From Corynespora cassiicola (taxonomy: Eukaryota; Ascomycota; Dothideomycetes; Pleosporales; Corynesporascaceae): 64,000 nucleotides of DNA. The stretch lies in NCBI GenBank assembly GCA_022059125.1, contig JAEUWY010000015.1:1178001-1242000 (forward strand), read 5' to 3'. Numbering within the stretch: the stretch's first letter is position 1; the number at the start of each line of letters is the position of its first letter. A program made the translations under genes and the position numbers. The notes beneath the pieces were generated by a model. It was not told the DNA's origin. It ran no database searches and saw only the letters and a program-made list of their open reading frames with translations. Below are positions 1 to 12,058 of the stretch, piece by piece.

Positions 1-267
1 TCAAAGATACAGTAGGCTACCAGTTGACAATTGTTGCAGCACTGGATTTGACTCAATTCAATTTCGGGCGGCTTGCTGCAACCCACTTCGGTCTTGGCGG
101 TGTCGTGGTGGGGTGGTCACGCTTGCCCGCATTGGGTTCGGCCGGAAAAACGCGTCGCCGATAGGTCGAGGCTTTTTCGATTTTCTCTTCTCGAAAAGCC
201 ATCCGAGAAACCGCAACGAGGTAACGCGACAGCGCAGGACGGCTCCCATCGCACCCTACACGATACC
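1..267. other. Upstream region of GAR1
   Basis: No convincing coding frame. The overlapping short frames on both strands have no recognisable protein character. This stretch should hold the GAR1 promoter and 5' leader. Confidence 0.5.
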
Positions 268-1108
268 ATGTCTTTTCGCGGAACTCCCCGAGGCGGTCGC
301 GGCGGCGGCGGAGGCCGTGGTGGATTCACTCCACGAGGAGGTGTGTGCAGCTACTGAGCGAGCTTAATCTTTGCGAAAGCTAACCTTTGCACAGGTCGCG
401 GTGGATTTACCCCATCATTCGGACCTCCTGCTGAAGTCCTAGGTCGGTCATTACCCAGTCAAACATTTGGAAGCTTTCAGCTGACCCAAAATGCAGAAAT
501 GGGTGCTTTTGTTCACGATGTCGAGGGCGAGATGTTCTGCGAGTCCATCAACCCCAAGATCCCGTACTTCAACGCGCCGATCTACCTTGAGAACAAGGTG
601 AGTGATGTAATTGTCACAATCTGAGCTTCGCAAAGGCTGACATTGCTGCAGACGCCCGTTGGCAAGGTCGACGAGATTTGCGGTCCTCTCAACCAGGTCT
701 ACTTCACGATCAAGCCCCAGGAAGGCATCCAGGCCAAGTCTTTCAAGCCTGGCGACAAGTTCTACATTGGAGGAGACAAGTTGCTGCCTCTGGACCGGTA
801 TGGTTTTACACATGGCGTGCGCTCAGAGTTATACTGACTTTTCCAGATTCCTTCCCAAGCCTAAGCCCCCGCCGGGCATGCCCAAGCCCAAGCGCGCTGG
901 CGGAGCCGGACGTGGAGGCCCTGCTCGTGGTGGCCGTGGAGGCCGCGGCGGCGGTGGCTTCTCAAGAGGTGGTGGACGCGGCGGTGGTCGCGGCGGACCC
1001 CGTGGAGGCGGCTTCGGGGGTGGCCGTGGCGGCGGTGGTTTCTCAAGAGGAGGAGGTGGCGGCTCTCGTGGCCGTGGTGGTTTTGGTGGTCGGGGACGGG
1101 GTTTCTAA
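268..1108 (+). CDS. GAR1: H/ACA snoRNP subunit Gar1
   Basis: Exons 268..340, 395..597, 652..797 and 847..1108 join in frame to a 227-residue protein with TAA at 1106. Gar1 is a core nucleolar protein of H/ACA snoRNPs, which convert uridine to pseudouridine in rRNA. The product has the family layout: a short N-terminal GGR-rich stretch, a central beta-barrel core containing [28 protein letters not shown] and [13 protein letters not shown], then RFLPKPK and a long C-terminal RGG/GGF tail. Each junction restores a conserved block; the second joins YLENK to TPVGKVDE and the third rebuilds RFLPKPK. All introns are about 50 nt. The start at 268 gives the expected MSFRG opening of fungal Gar1. The only doubt is minor splice variation. 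Confidence 0.96.
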
Positions 1109-2188
1109 GTGCTGTCTCCTAAGACATAGGTCTCCCTTACGACGATGTTGCAGCGGACTTCCCATACGACAACGGCGCGGATTCGACTCAAAACAGCCCC
1201 TTACCGATACCATGATCATCAAACGGCGTTCCGGAGCTTGGGAGGGTTTCTTTATTGTTTGGTTCCGATTGATGGCGCAAGATGAGGACCAGGCAAAGAG
1301 TTGGATGTTGAGTAGACGAAGTCTACTATCCCGACTTTGCGATATTATCCATGTACAAATGAAAAATTGTCTTGCGCATCTGGCTACTGTACTAATAGTA
1401 GATTCCAGCGAAAATGTGACAAGCAGCCATGGGGTGTTTCGGCTGGTCTGCCACGCTATTCGGGCTTGCCTCTTTCATGGCCGTCAGTGGGAATGCCCAG
1501 CTAGCATAGGAATTTATCCATTTCATCGAGCAATTGTTCACTCGCCCAATTGAGCTTCGTGGAGCACCACAAACCTTACCGTCTCAATGATTGTCGCACT
1601 GCGCCTTGAAAAAATAACAAGTCACTATCTGAAGCACCAATCATATTGAGGTATTGGCCACGCCGCTTCGAAGACATACACACGCACAAGCAGGAAAAAG
1701 ATGATGAACGCAAGGCACCTGTTTCAGGCCAACAAAGCCCAACTGCCGAGCACAGCCTATTGTCGGCTCCAAAAGAGTGCAAGCGCTCGGAGATCTTGGC
1801 AAATGGTCCAGTCACGAGCCTGTCGGTGCGGTTTGTAGTTTGTGGCTGGGCATATGCGCAGCACCTCCGATGACGTTTGGCCGGGTCTTTCGCGCAGAAA
1901 CCTTGAATAGCTTGGACCCTCTAAGCCCTCACTCGCTGCTGCACGACTGACGCACTCGATCATAAACACGCACCTTGCGTCTTCCTTTTTCAACTTGCTC
2001 ATCCTGCTTCTCTCGTGGCCTGGCTCAACCTCACGTCATCCCTTCGTCTCGTGAAGAAGGAAAGAAAAAAAATCCCAGTCCTCTCCCAACCTTTCCAATC
2101 CACTCGAAAGTGCTGCAGACTTGAAGCACCCCAACTGCTATTCTTTGACCTCGTCGCTCGCACCGGCATTTCCATCGAGACCGCAATC
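1109..2188. other. Intergenic, GAR1 to CHO1
   Basis: Both flanking genes are on the + strand, so this holds the GAR1 3' UTR and CHO1 promoter/leader. The sequence from about 1990 to 2188 is pyrimidine-rich, typical of fungal 5' leaders. No coding frame is credible. Confidence 0.5.
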
Positions 2189-3249
2189 ATGTCCAGGAGA
2201 AACGGCGCGCCCTCTGGGCCCAAAGATGCGGGCCCTCCGCCCAAAGACCTGAGTGTGTATACCACAAAGAACGACGATGACGATGCGCGAGAGAACACGG
2301 CTAACCTCGCTCCCACAGCGCAAGACAAGCAAGCTCGCCTCTTGTCCTCGGAAGCCGGCCACTTCTCGCTGCTGCGCGCTCTGCACATGGCAGACTTCAT
2401 CACGGAGCTGAACGGTGCGTAACGTCCGGCTGTGCTCTTCCCACGACCCCATGACCAGGCTACCCACCCACGAGCCACACACACGCACACACACCGCATC
2501 TTCCCGCGCCGCCGCCGAACTTGTATCGCGGTAGAGAGCTAGAGCTAATATGTGGTGGAAACAGGATTCTGCGGCGTAATGTCCGTCTTCTCATCGCTGC
2601 GCTACTGCGTGCAGGCCGACCCTTCGGACTACACGAACCTCTACCTAGCCCTCGGCTTCATCCCCCTCGGTCTGTTCTTCGACTTCATGGACGGCAAAGT
2701 CGCGCGGTGGAGGAAGAAGGCCAGCCTAATGGGCCAGGAGCTCGATTCCCTCGCCGACCTGGTATGCCCACCCGCCTGCCCTCGCCCCTATCCCCCCCCC
2801 TTCCCCCAATCCCAAAGCGCGCCTTGCGGCAAAAAAAAAAAAAGACCGCACGCATTCCAGCGCTAACCCAGCTAAACCAGATCTCCTTCGGCGTCTCCCC
2901 CGCCGCCGCCGCCTTCTCCCTCGGCCTCCGCACCCCGCTCGACCACATCCTGCTCACCTTCTTCGTCCTGTGCGGCCTGACCCGCCTCGCCCGCTTCAAC
3001 GTCACCGTCGCCATGCTCCCCAAGGACGCCACCGGAAAGTCCCAGTACTTTGAGGGAACCCCCATCCCCACGTCCCTCGCCCTCGCGAGCACAATGGCCT
3101 ACTGGGCCTACAATGGCTGGACCCACGCTGACGTCCCGCTCGGCGTCTGGGCGCAGGGCACCCTGTTTGAGGTGCATCCCGTTGTGGGTCTGTGGGTTTT
3201 GCATGGGTGCTTGATGGTTAGCAAGACTATTCACATACCGAAGCCTTAG
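2189..3249 (+). CDS. CHO1: CDP-diacylglycerol--serine O-phosphatidyltransferase (phosphatidylserine synthase)
   Basis: Exons 2189..2414, 2565..2761 and 2881..3249 give 263 residues. The enzyme makes phosphatidylserine from CDP-diacylglycerol and L-serine in the ER membrane. The CDP-alcohol phosphatidyltransferase signature is complete: D118, G119, A122, R123, G132, D136 and D140 with canonical spacing D-G-x2-A-R-x8-G-x3-D-x3-D. The N-terminal 75 residues are charged and cytosolic-looking, ending in [14 protein letters not shown], a conserved block rebuilt across intron 1. Several hydrophobic segments follow the motif ([20 protein letters not shown] and others). Intron 2 starts one codon after the last catalytic Asp and carries a 13-A run at 2831. 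The 3' neighbour is convergent. Length fits fungal Cho1. Confidence 0.94.
2476..2494. repeat. (AC)n microsatellite in CHO1 intron 1
   Basis: Slightly interrupted CA-dinucleotide run inside the first intron of CHO1. Confidence 0.85.
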
Positions 3250-4123
3250 AGGATGTGCATGTGCATGTGTGTGTGTGTGTGTATGTGTGTGCCAAGGACG
3301 GGGTCTGGAGGGGTGGGAGTCGGGATCGGGGTGAAGTGGGGTTATGATGATGGAGGGGTTTTCTCTGTTTCTCTGTCTGGCTGATTGGTTGGGATTGATT
3401 GGAATAAATAGATGCCTTTGTGGGGAAGGACATGGGCCTCCTTCTCCATTTGCATTCCGGTTTCCTTCCTATATATGACTTAGAGTGATAATAGAGCATT
3501 CACAATGCTACGAAGACTCTGCTTTTTTATTCTTTTTCAACAGAAAGTGCGAAGAGCGGGCATGAATGGGGTGAATGGGTGGGTGCACAGGCGGACTAGA
3601 AACAAAAAGTCAAAGCAAAGTAAATCGAGCAAAGTGAATTCAAACGAAAATTATTGAAGTCCCGAATTTCGAAACGGATCTGTGGGTATCGATGCATCTT
3701 GATGTAATTAACCCCCCGCTCTCCAACATTAAAAGGCCTGCCCAAGTATGCAATTGTTACTGTTACAAGAAAATCTCTCGGAATGCATTGATTTCTTTCC
3801 CATGTGCCCGCGACCTGCCCGCTTCTCGCCAAGAAATCTAATATGGACGCATGCACATGTCTCAGTCGTCAATCTATGGGAATAGGAGACTGTCTCAAGA
3901 CATGCTCTCACAGCCGCCATACCAACTATCCAGGACGGTTAGAGCTGATTGGATGGCAACTTGACTTTCGAATGGTTGCGGCTAACGTCGTTCGGACAGA
4001 TCGAGGTGGAATGATTGGGATGTCGATAGGGAATCCGAGTAAATGTAGGTACCGGGTTAAAGACTGGCTGTATGCTGGAATTGTATAAGTCCTCGCCAAT
4101 ATGATCGAGGATACGGGATTGGA
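3250..4123. other. Convergent 3' region, CHO1 / metalloprotease
   Basis: AT-richer than its surroundings and flanked by two 3' ends. It starts with a GT-dinucleotide run. Short frames on either strand do not resemble proteins. Expected content is the two 3' UTRs. Confidence 0.5.
3266..3291. repeat. (GT)n microsatellite downstream of CHO1
   Basis: GT-dinucleotide run with one GTAT interruption, starting 17 bases after the CHO1 stop codon, so probably within the 3' UTR. Confidence 0.9.
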
Positions 4124-6724
4124 TCATCTCGTGATGATCAGAGAGAAGCCATCTAGCCATTGTGCACAGGACCCTGATATACCGCCGACAGAATAGCCGC
4201 GAGGAGGGATGAGCGTGTGCCTGGTAAAAAATGTCAGTGGGTTACGCCAATCAATAGTGCCAAAAAGCAATCACTTACCCGCTACCGCCGTGTGGGTTTC
4301 CGAACCACTCGCTCTTGCGTCCCAAACTCGTCAGAATCTGTAGGCCATCTATCCAGAGTCCGGCTCGTAGTGCAAATCCAAGCAACAGTTCACCTTTGCG
4401 AGTATCGAGTGGGAAGTCAGTACCGCCCTGTTTACCACCTCGCTTACCAAACAGCTGGCTGGTCTGATCTTCGTAGATGAACTCGAGACCGTCCACATAG
4501 GTACCGTGGTAAACTCTAATACAGAGCAGGAGTTTGGTTTGGATATAGGCACTCTCAAGAATGAGCTCCTGAGGCTGCGAGCCCTGCATCTGAGAATAGC
4601 CCAATTTACTACCGCGGTATCCCCATCGTCCGTCTGGCAGGCGGACGCGGGCCAACTTGTTGTTAGCAAGCTGAGCAAAATCTTCTACAACATGCTTGCC
4701 CCCACCGGCGGAGAAGATTTCTAATTTGAGTCGGCGCTGGCGCTTCTCTTTGGGCAACAATGCGCGAAGGTCCGAGTCGTTCAGCGCGACCTGGCGAGGA
4801 TACTGGCCGTCCATCTCGGGCCACTCCCGCCAATAGTGACAGACATCATCGCCTTCCGGATAGAGCTCAACCCAAGCAATGCCCGACTTTGAGGTAGCGA
4901 TCACGCCGCCTTGGCCGTTGTCAACTGACCAAACCTGCACGCTACCATCTCCGTATACTGTGTCATAGGGGATGCTAAAGCATGGATGGAACCGGAAGCG
5001 CAAAACGTCCAATCGGTGCCATCCACATTCATCATGGGGCATGACGAGTCGCTGGCCAGGAGATTTAGTTCGTGTCGAGTAGGGCTCGCGGCAAGTGAAT
5101 GTACGATTCAGTTTGACATAGTCGCGCAACATGATACCGTTCTCTTGATGGGGGCAGCCAAACAAATGGCCGGTCTCGTGGAGATGGGCACCGATGCCAA
5201 TGTTGGCAGCCTCCCAACTGCTTCCCGACTCGTTGCAGTCATTGGCAACGAAGGCGGTGTCAGTGCGAGTACAGTCTTGGAATGCCTGCCATACTTCTTC
5301 AATGCTCGAGGGGTAGCTCTGCAAAGCCTGTGATCCGAATATCGCAAGCTGAAGTTCACCGTCTCCGCCCCCTAGGGCAGCGTGTCCACGGATTGTCTTT
5401 GCCTGCGGATCCCAGTGTGAATCCAAGAACAAGCAGGATACGTAGTGCTTCTGTCCCGGTCGGGGCTTGAAGTAATCTTTCACGGCTTCGGCAGCAATAC
5501 CGAACAACTCACCCTTTTTGGTCCCCTTCTCATATTGTTGAGCGCGCTCGAGGTCTCTAATCTCGGCAACGGTCTTGCTGGATCGAATTACGTGGATCTT
5601 CGCCTGGGTCCGGAATCGGCCAGTTCCCCAGTCTTGGAAGCTTAGGGTTCCTGGCTCCCACGAATCTTCAAAACGGAAGCAACGTCGGCCGAAGCCGGAT
5701 CGGTTCATCTGTTCACCAGTGAAGGCCTGCCACAGGTAAGCGGCGGTGCGGAACTTCTTTATGGCAAGGTCAAGGCCGTTGCCCTCGCGCTGCATGCGGT
5801 CAGGCATGGCATCGTAGGTTCCTTGCGAGTCACTGCCAAGAATAATGGCCAACTGCAAAGGCGGGGAGTGGTTCAACGGAAGGTAGTTGACGTGCAAGAA
5901 GGAAGCATGGGCGGGAATGGACGTGTTGCTTCCAGACACCTTTGGAGAGGAAAAGTCTAGGCGCAGGCGGTTGAAGCCTGGTTCAAGGTGGATCAAAGCT
6001 TTGAAGTAGGAATCGCTAACCGGCCAGGCGGTGGGCGGGAAGCGTCCCTGGTGATGGTTGACGGTGACGGTGCCGTCGAGCGGCCTATGAGAGGACTCGC
6101 CGATCTGACCGAATATCAGCAGCACCTGCTGGTGTACCTGCTTCCTGTCAGCATGGATGCAGCATTCCAGCATGGCCGGCGGGGAGGGAGGGGCTTACCC
6201 ATGAGTTCTCCGAAATTGACAAGACGCGCGGCGCAAGCAACGACGAGGGGTTCGTGGATTGTTGGGAGCCGTTCGAGGTGGAGGATGCCATGCCCTATGG
6301 GTTCCTGTCAGCGAGCTGTCGATCCAAATTCTGGGGTGGGCTCATCCACACTTACATTCATGCTGTACCTCTTGGTCGGGTTGGGGCCAGGGCGCGGGGG
6401 TCGGGCCGTGGGAAGAGGCGGAGGGGTGTTGCCGTTGGTGTAGACCCTAGGGGACTGCACCGTGGTGTCTTCGGAGGTGGAGGTGGCGGGAGTGGTGGAT
6501 GCAGTCGTGGAGGCGACGACGGACGAGTTGAGTGTCGAGGACGACTTGCGGCGCGACACAGCGTTGCCGTTGGGATTGGGACTGGGGTTGGGGATTGGGT
6601 TGGGGTTGCCATTCTGGCCGTGGGCGTGGGCGTGGCCATTGGCGTGCGGCTGGTGCGAGTGCTTCTCGTCTGTCTTGATGCTGGTCCTGCTCTTTCTGCG
6701 CAGGCTGCTTAGGAAGGAAGGCAT
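4124..6724 (-). CDS. Putative metzincin metalloprotease with C-terminal jacalin-like segment (YIL108W family)
   Basis: Minus-strand exons 6724..6356, 6304..6199, about 6137..4279 and 4220..4124 give roughly 810 residues. The catalytic zinc site HETGHLFGCPH at 5148..5180 fits HExxHxxGxxH exactly, the metzincin pattern. The N-terminal 120 residues are low-complexity (His/Asn/Pro/Ser). Exon 2 encodes GILHLERLPTIHEPLVVA, and the last exon restores a jacalin-like C-terminus (HTLIPPRGY, then SGSCAQWLDGFSLII). Yeast YIL108W has this general architecture; its substrate is unknown to me. Oddity: exon 2 ends at phase 1 with a good GTAAGC donor, but no AG upstream of exon 3 restores the frame of VHQQVLLIFGQIG. 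The exon 2/3 junction is therefore unresolved: an unusual splice site, a micro-exon or an indel. The other junctions are in phase. Confidence 0.85.
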
Positions 6725-8163
6725 CACCGGCAACGCTGAGAGGGCTCAATCTGTACAGTTAGGACCTCATAGACGGGGCGCGCGACAGGCGGCAGGCTGG
6801 CGATGGAGCGGGCGACCGAGTATTCAAGCTGCTGCAGGCGACGCGTAATTGCGCGGGAACTGCTGCCGGTGCGAGCTTGGTGCAGCGAGGGCGCGGGCGC
6901 TGGATCGGTGCTGGGGGAGGCGGACAAAGAAATTAGCCAGTGGAGACGTGTGTGGTCGCAGGTGGAGAGGGAGGACAGGCACGAGGAAGCCGAACGATCG
7001 CCGTCTGGCTTGGGCGGTGGTGTTGAGGGAGGTTTGCGGAGCAGGACCTGGGCCGATATCAGCCTTGCGTGGACGCTGCAGGCCGCGGATCAGAGCTAGG
7101 GACCAGGGCGATCGGAGATGAGCTTCTTGGGAGGGGCGGTGGGGCGGGCGCAGTACCTAGGAGAGCCGCAGCGAGGGCACACAGCAGCGGCGGGTTGATT
7201 GAGGGAGAGGCGGCGCAAGCGGTCGAGTCGCACGGCGTTTCGTTGCGACTGCTCCTCCCGCTGGTGAATGAAACAATGACGTTGATCGCGCCAAGCCGAG
7301 GATGCGGCGGCGGCCTGTGGCGCACGACCGGCGATAGTGGGCTCGACGACACACAGACACTAGGCCGAACCGCCATTGCGTGCGGCTGTCAAGACAACCG
7401 TCTGCTTTCTGTCTCGCCCGTCTGTTGTCTGTTGTCGCTGCTGCCTCTGCCCACCTCTGCCCGCCGCATTCGCCGTCCATCCACCGCCCGCGTCGACTGC
7501 TCCTCGTCTCGTCGCTCCGCCCCTGTCCTCTCCCTGCCACCACGCCACCCGTGCCCCCGTCGGTCCCAGCGCCTGCAATTGCTTACCCTCCTCAGAGCCC
7601 ACAGGGCTGTCTGCTGCTGATAAGCGGCTCTTGCTGCCGGCGCTGCCGCTGGCTGGCCAACTCGACGGGACGCTCCACCTCAGCCACGTTAGCGAGCCGG
7701 CGAGCCGCAACAGGCCTAGTCGGGCTGGGAAGTTCGCGGGGGTGGTATTTCAGTACGTACGTACGTCAGCTTTCAATACGCATTCCCACTCCCTTTATGA
7801 CCACCGCCCCCTGCGCCCGCAAAAAGCATCAGCCAGCCTGCTCTGCGCAAGGCTCCAGTGCCCCGTGCAAGCGGCCGGTGACGGGTCACTAATTATCACC
7901 GCCAGCCTTAATTGACCTTGATCCAGTCCGTGTGCCGACGTCCTGTCTGTCATAAGCCTTGCGTCTGTGCTTCCACAGCCTTTTGAGCTATTCCGCTTCC
8001 ACTTCGGGCACGGTCCACGGAAGCCTCTCTCCTCACATTCCTGTCTCAGCTCTAGATCCTCAACCGCCGTGAAACGCCTGCTGGACCTGCTGGACCTGCT
8101 CGAGAGCACCACCCTCTGCTCTGCTCCGCTCCACCTGTCTCTGCCTCTTGTCCCCCACCCGCC
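6725..8163. other. Divergent promoter region, metalloprotease / Whi5-like gene
   Basis: GC-rich, then pyrimidine-rich toward 8160. Overlapping frames exist on both strands but are Arg/Pro/Ser-rich low complexity of the kind GC-rich DNA produces. A GTAC tetranucleotide run lies at 7753..7766. The region should contain both promoters and 5' leaders. Confidence 0.5.
7753..7766. repeat. (GTAC)n short tandem repeat
   Basis: Three and a half palindromic GTAC units in the divergent intergenic region. Confidence 0.8.
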
Positions 8164-9407
8164 ATGGCGTCGACCGACCGAGCGGACCAGCCTGCTGAGG
8201 TAGCAAGCAAAGTCTTGCGGCGAGCCCAGGTCTCCAAAGTAGCCCTCCCTGCCTCCGCCGCCTCCATGTTTGCTGCTAATATTATCTTCCCAAGATGACC
8301 CGCACGCTGCAGAACCGCCTGGCTCTGGCCAATGTCAAGATCAAGAACGGCTGGGAGCACCTCAGTCTCGACACACTTGAGCCGAGGGTAGAGGTGGAGC
8401 TGAAGCGGAAGCGGCCTGGCTCCAGCAACGAGACCATGTCGGATGCCTCCAGCGTCTCTGAACGCTTCTTCCCCATCAACGCCCTCGACTCGTCTCCGCT
8501 CGCCCCTCCCATTTTCTCCGACGACGTCCATCGCTCTGGCAGCCGGTCGGGTAGCAGCCACAGTCAGCACAAACGGCCACGATACCACAACTCCTTCACA
8601 AAGTACCCCGGAACAAGCAACCATGCTCGCACCAAAGTGAGGACTTCGACCTCGGCCATGCAGTCGTGGAAGAACAACTTCCAATTGCCCGAGTCGTCGC
8701 CCGTCTACCATCGTCGCCATGCTCGCTTTGGCACCACCCATGTCCCCAGCCTCTCCTTTGTCTCGGAGACTTCGACCATTGCGGATGACCCGAGGTCCCC
8801 CCTGCTGTCCGAGGATGACGAAGAGGATCTTCCCATTACCTCGTTCCAGATACACAGCGGCTCTCACATTAGGTCGTCTCCGCCACGAGCTCCTCGCACG
8901 CCGCCGCCCGTCGTCGCCCGCTCCGCCCGTCTCCGCTCCAAGGGTTTCACTGCTGCCGCCGCGGCCCGAGATGGACACAATGGACAAGAAGATGCCAACT
9001 TGTTGATGTATCTGGCTACCTCGCCCTCGCCCGCTCGTCATGGATCCTCCAAGCCTGTCATGGCTGCTCCCTCTACGCCGCCGCCCAAGTCCACACCCCT
9101 CCCCTCGTCTATGATGTCAACTCCCGGAGGCGGTGCACCTTTCGGGTTCGGTCTCAGCACGCCCTCTGCCAACCTCAACTTTGCCGAATTCCTCAACATG
9201 TCACCTAGTCCTGCCCAGATTGCTGGCTCTTGGAACCGTACACCCGTAGCATCAAAGACGCCCGCCGCTGCCCGCGAGGCACGCCGTCGATTGAACTTTG
9301 ACACCCTCGTGCCCCCCACCAACGACAGCCCCCGGGCCATGGACCGCCCCCGTCTACCCAAGGTCGAGGGTCTCGGCATGGACCTTGGAGGCGAGCTTGT
9401 CTCATGA
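8164..9407 (+). CDS. Whi5/Nrm1-like G1/S transcription repressor
   Basis: Exons 8164..8199 and 8295..9407 give 382 residues. The first exon encodes only 12 residues. The second opens with TRTLQNRLALANVKIKNGWE, which resembles the GTB/Whi5 motif by which Whi5 and Nrm1 repressors bind SBF/MBF G1/S transcription factors. The rest looks disordered and is rich in Ser-Pro/Thr-Pro sites (ATSPSPARH, APSTPPPKSTP, NMSPSPAQ), as expected for a protein controlled by cyclin-dependent kinase. NLLMYLATSPSPA and LNFAEFLNMSPSPAQ are blocks I associate with this family in filamentous fungi. The alternative start at 8295 (MTRTLQ) would give 370 residues; I prefer the spliced start because the intron is well formed and in phase. 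Role inferred from motif only. Confidence 0.8.
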
Positions 9408-10436
9408 ATATGACACGCCACGACTTGTCAAAATCATAACAACCTATACGACTAATACCCCCCCGCTGTAGATTGCGTGGAATGACTAACGACTTCTGCA
9501 TGACATTGATTCTTGGTATGCCCAGATCTGTCACCAAGCCGTCTTTTGCACGGCTCATTGCATATTGCACCATTCGGACTGTCCTTGAAATCACCCTAAA
9601 AAGCACATGCCGTTGTATGGTGCAGCATTTCCCTTTGTTCCCTTTGTTTTCAGCGGTTTTGCGAGGCATGCACAGAACAATCAAGGCGTGAAGTACCCAG
9701 CGAATTTGAGTCGATGTTTTTGTTTCCTCTGTTTGGTTTTGGTTGGTCGGGATGGGAGGACGATACCACGGGAGGATTTTCTTTGGCTCATTTTTCCTTT
9801 TCTCCTTTCTGCGCTGCCCCTCGGCGACACAAGCGAGCAAGCGATGCCGCAAACGCCTCGTGTCAGGACCATTTTGGGGGCAGCTTGAAGCTGGTGTTTT
9901 CCAACCACCTAATGTATTCTAAAGTTTCCTAGTCATAGTTTTTGTCGTGTCGGGCATTTGACCACGGCGCGAGCGGAATTTCGGAGGTCCAAGTAACTAG
10001 CTAGATGCATGGTGCGGCGTCGGCAGCTGCACTCGAGATAACAAAGAGTGTTACACTGATGCAAAACCAACTTGCACATCAATTCATTTGCCGAAGAACC
10101 TGCTGGGCCTGTCACGGTGCTGGACACTATCAATCTGGGGGGAGGGGGCCACATGTCGCCATGCTGCTCTGCCCTCACGACAGCGAATCAAGGGCGCGCC
10201 ACAAGGTGGGATCGCCTCGCCGGGCGCTCGGCCCCTAGCTAACTGGCGGGTTTTACGAAGCGCGCAAACCACGGCGAACCAGATGCTCATCATGAGACGA
10301 ACATGATGTGTGTGGTGCGTTCGCCAAGACAGATGCAAGCCAGAGACAAGCCATTGAGATGATATAGGTCCTCCTCAGGCTCGGAATGTTTGGCATGCAA
10401 AAAAGGTGCCTGAACCAAAAGCCACTTCCACCGCAA

Positions 10437-10455
10437 AAGAAGAAGAAGAAGAAAA
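10437..10455. repeat. (AAG)n microsatellite
   Basis: Purine-rich AAG triplet run in non-coding DNA. Confidence 0.8.
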
Positions 10456-12034
10456 ATCTGTTGTTATACGTCGGTGACTTTGCGGCGAGCCCCATAGGCC
10501 ATTTTTTCCTGCTGGGCTGGTTTGGTCTGCAGTCTCCTAGAAACGAATCCGCACTCGGATGGGTCTCTCTAGCTCACGGACCGTCCCCGCAGTCGTGCCT
10601 CAGTTCCTTGATCACGGTGCGGTGCGGTGTAGGTTTTTTTTTTTCCCTCGCAATGCAGTTGGTCCGTCCCGCCTAAGCTACTTCAGCCGCGCACATACCT
10701 ACCTAAACCCCCGACCGACGACCTTGTAGCCCGCCCAGCCCCAGGTAGAGAGATAGAAGGGCAAGCTTGGAAGGAGGAGGGAGAGCAAAAAAAAGAAAAG
10801 CCCGGGACCGCTAGGGCCGTGTCTACATGGCAAGGCTTGCTTACCCCCGCCCCGCACCGCACCGCCCTGCCCTGGCTGTCCATCCCTCCAGCTGGCCGGC
10901 GCCTGCACTCCAATTGCACCGCAGAAGCGGGTGGACAGGAAGGTGGGAAATCAGGGTTGGCCGAGTAAGTGGGTAAGTAAGTGTAGGGTAGAACGACCAA
11001 CCACCCCTCCAATGTTTGCCCGGCCCGGCGAATCAAAAGTCTGCACACCCCACATCGCACGACGCGCTGCGACGCGCCGCGTTCGTGTCAGCTGGCCGTC
11101 CAGGGCTGGGCTTGTCATGCCATGTCGCGCCTTTCCCGATGCAGAGCCGAGGGTTGGAGTGTGGGTGATGAGGTAAGCGCGTCTTTTTTCTTCTCGGTTC
11201 GGAAAAGCTGCGTTTTTTTTTATTTACCGGGGACGGGGGCGGTGGGGATCGAGAGATCGGAGGTGACGGAGGGTGTGGCTGGTGTTGGTGCATTTCTGAG
11301 AGGGGGATGGTGGGTTTTTTTTGGGGGGGGGCTAGGTGGGTGTGGTGCTAAGGGGAGATGTGGTATACGCTTCCTCTTGAGCTGGTTTTTTTTGCTTCTT
11401 TTGCTTTGGGCAGAGAGCGAGAGGGATAACTCCCCGACTCGTGTGTGGGCGTCCGGTATGCAGTGTCAAAATGTTCCGATGAGCAAGCTTTCCGCGAGCC
11501 GTTTCATGAGGGGGGTTCTGGCGTTGCCTGGGGGATTGTGAAACCGTCGAACCAGGAGGGCGTGTATATCGCGCTGCGAAAGGTTCCGGCTGTTCGGAGG
11601 AGTATCACCGTGGGCAGGGAGGGCAGTATATCTGGATAGCCTTCTCATTCATTTTCACGGTTTTCGTGTTTCTTTTTTTCCCCTTTGCGTGGGTTTGATG
11701 ATGGGATGGGATGGGCGGTTGGTCTTTACGAGGCGTAATGTCATGGGCAGACAGCATTTCCCATCTCCCATGACTCCATGGCTCCATGACTGCGACGACA
11801 ATCCGCATAACCAAAGGTCCAGCCCTGGCGCTATTGCCATCATCCATGGACGCGCGCACGCCGGCTGACGACCACGCCCTGCTCTACCTTGATGCATGCC
11901 ATGCGCGGCTCCTCCGAGAAACGCCCCGGAAACAGGATTTCTGGAACGGGCGGCCCAAGGGGAAATCAGGATAAAGTGCATGGCCATGTGTAAACCCGCA
12001 TCCGCCATCACACTTTCACATCTCGCTCGCTCGC

Positions 12035-12058
12035 GCGCACGCACGCACGCACGCACGT
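12035..12058. repeat. (GCAC)n microsatellite
   Basis: Tandem GCAC/ACGC tetranucleotides, about five units, in the gene-poor region. Confidence 0.88.

Noticed and set aside
7069..7915. Overlapping frames of 180-odd codons on both strands
   Set aside because: Three frames of similar length overlap, all Arg/Ser/Pro low complexity. The region is pyrimidine-rich leader or promoter DNA.
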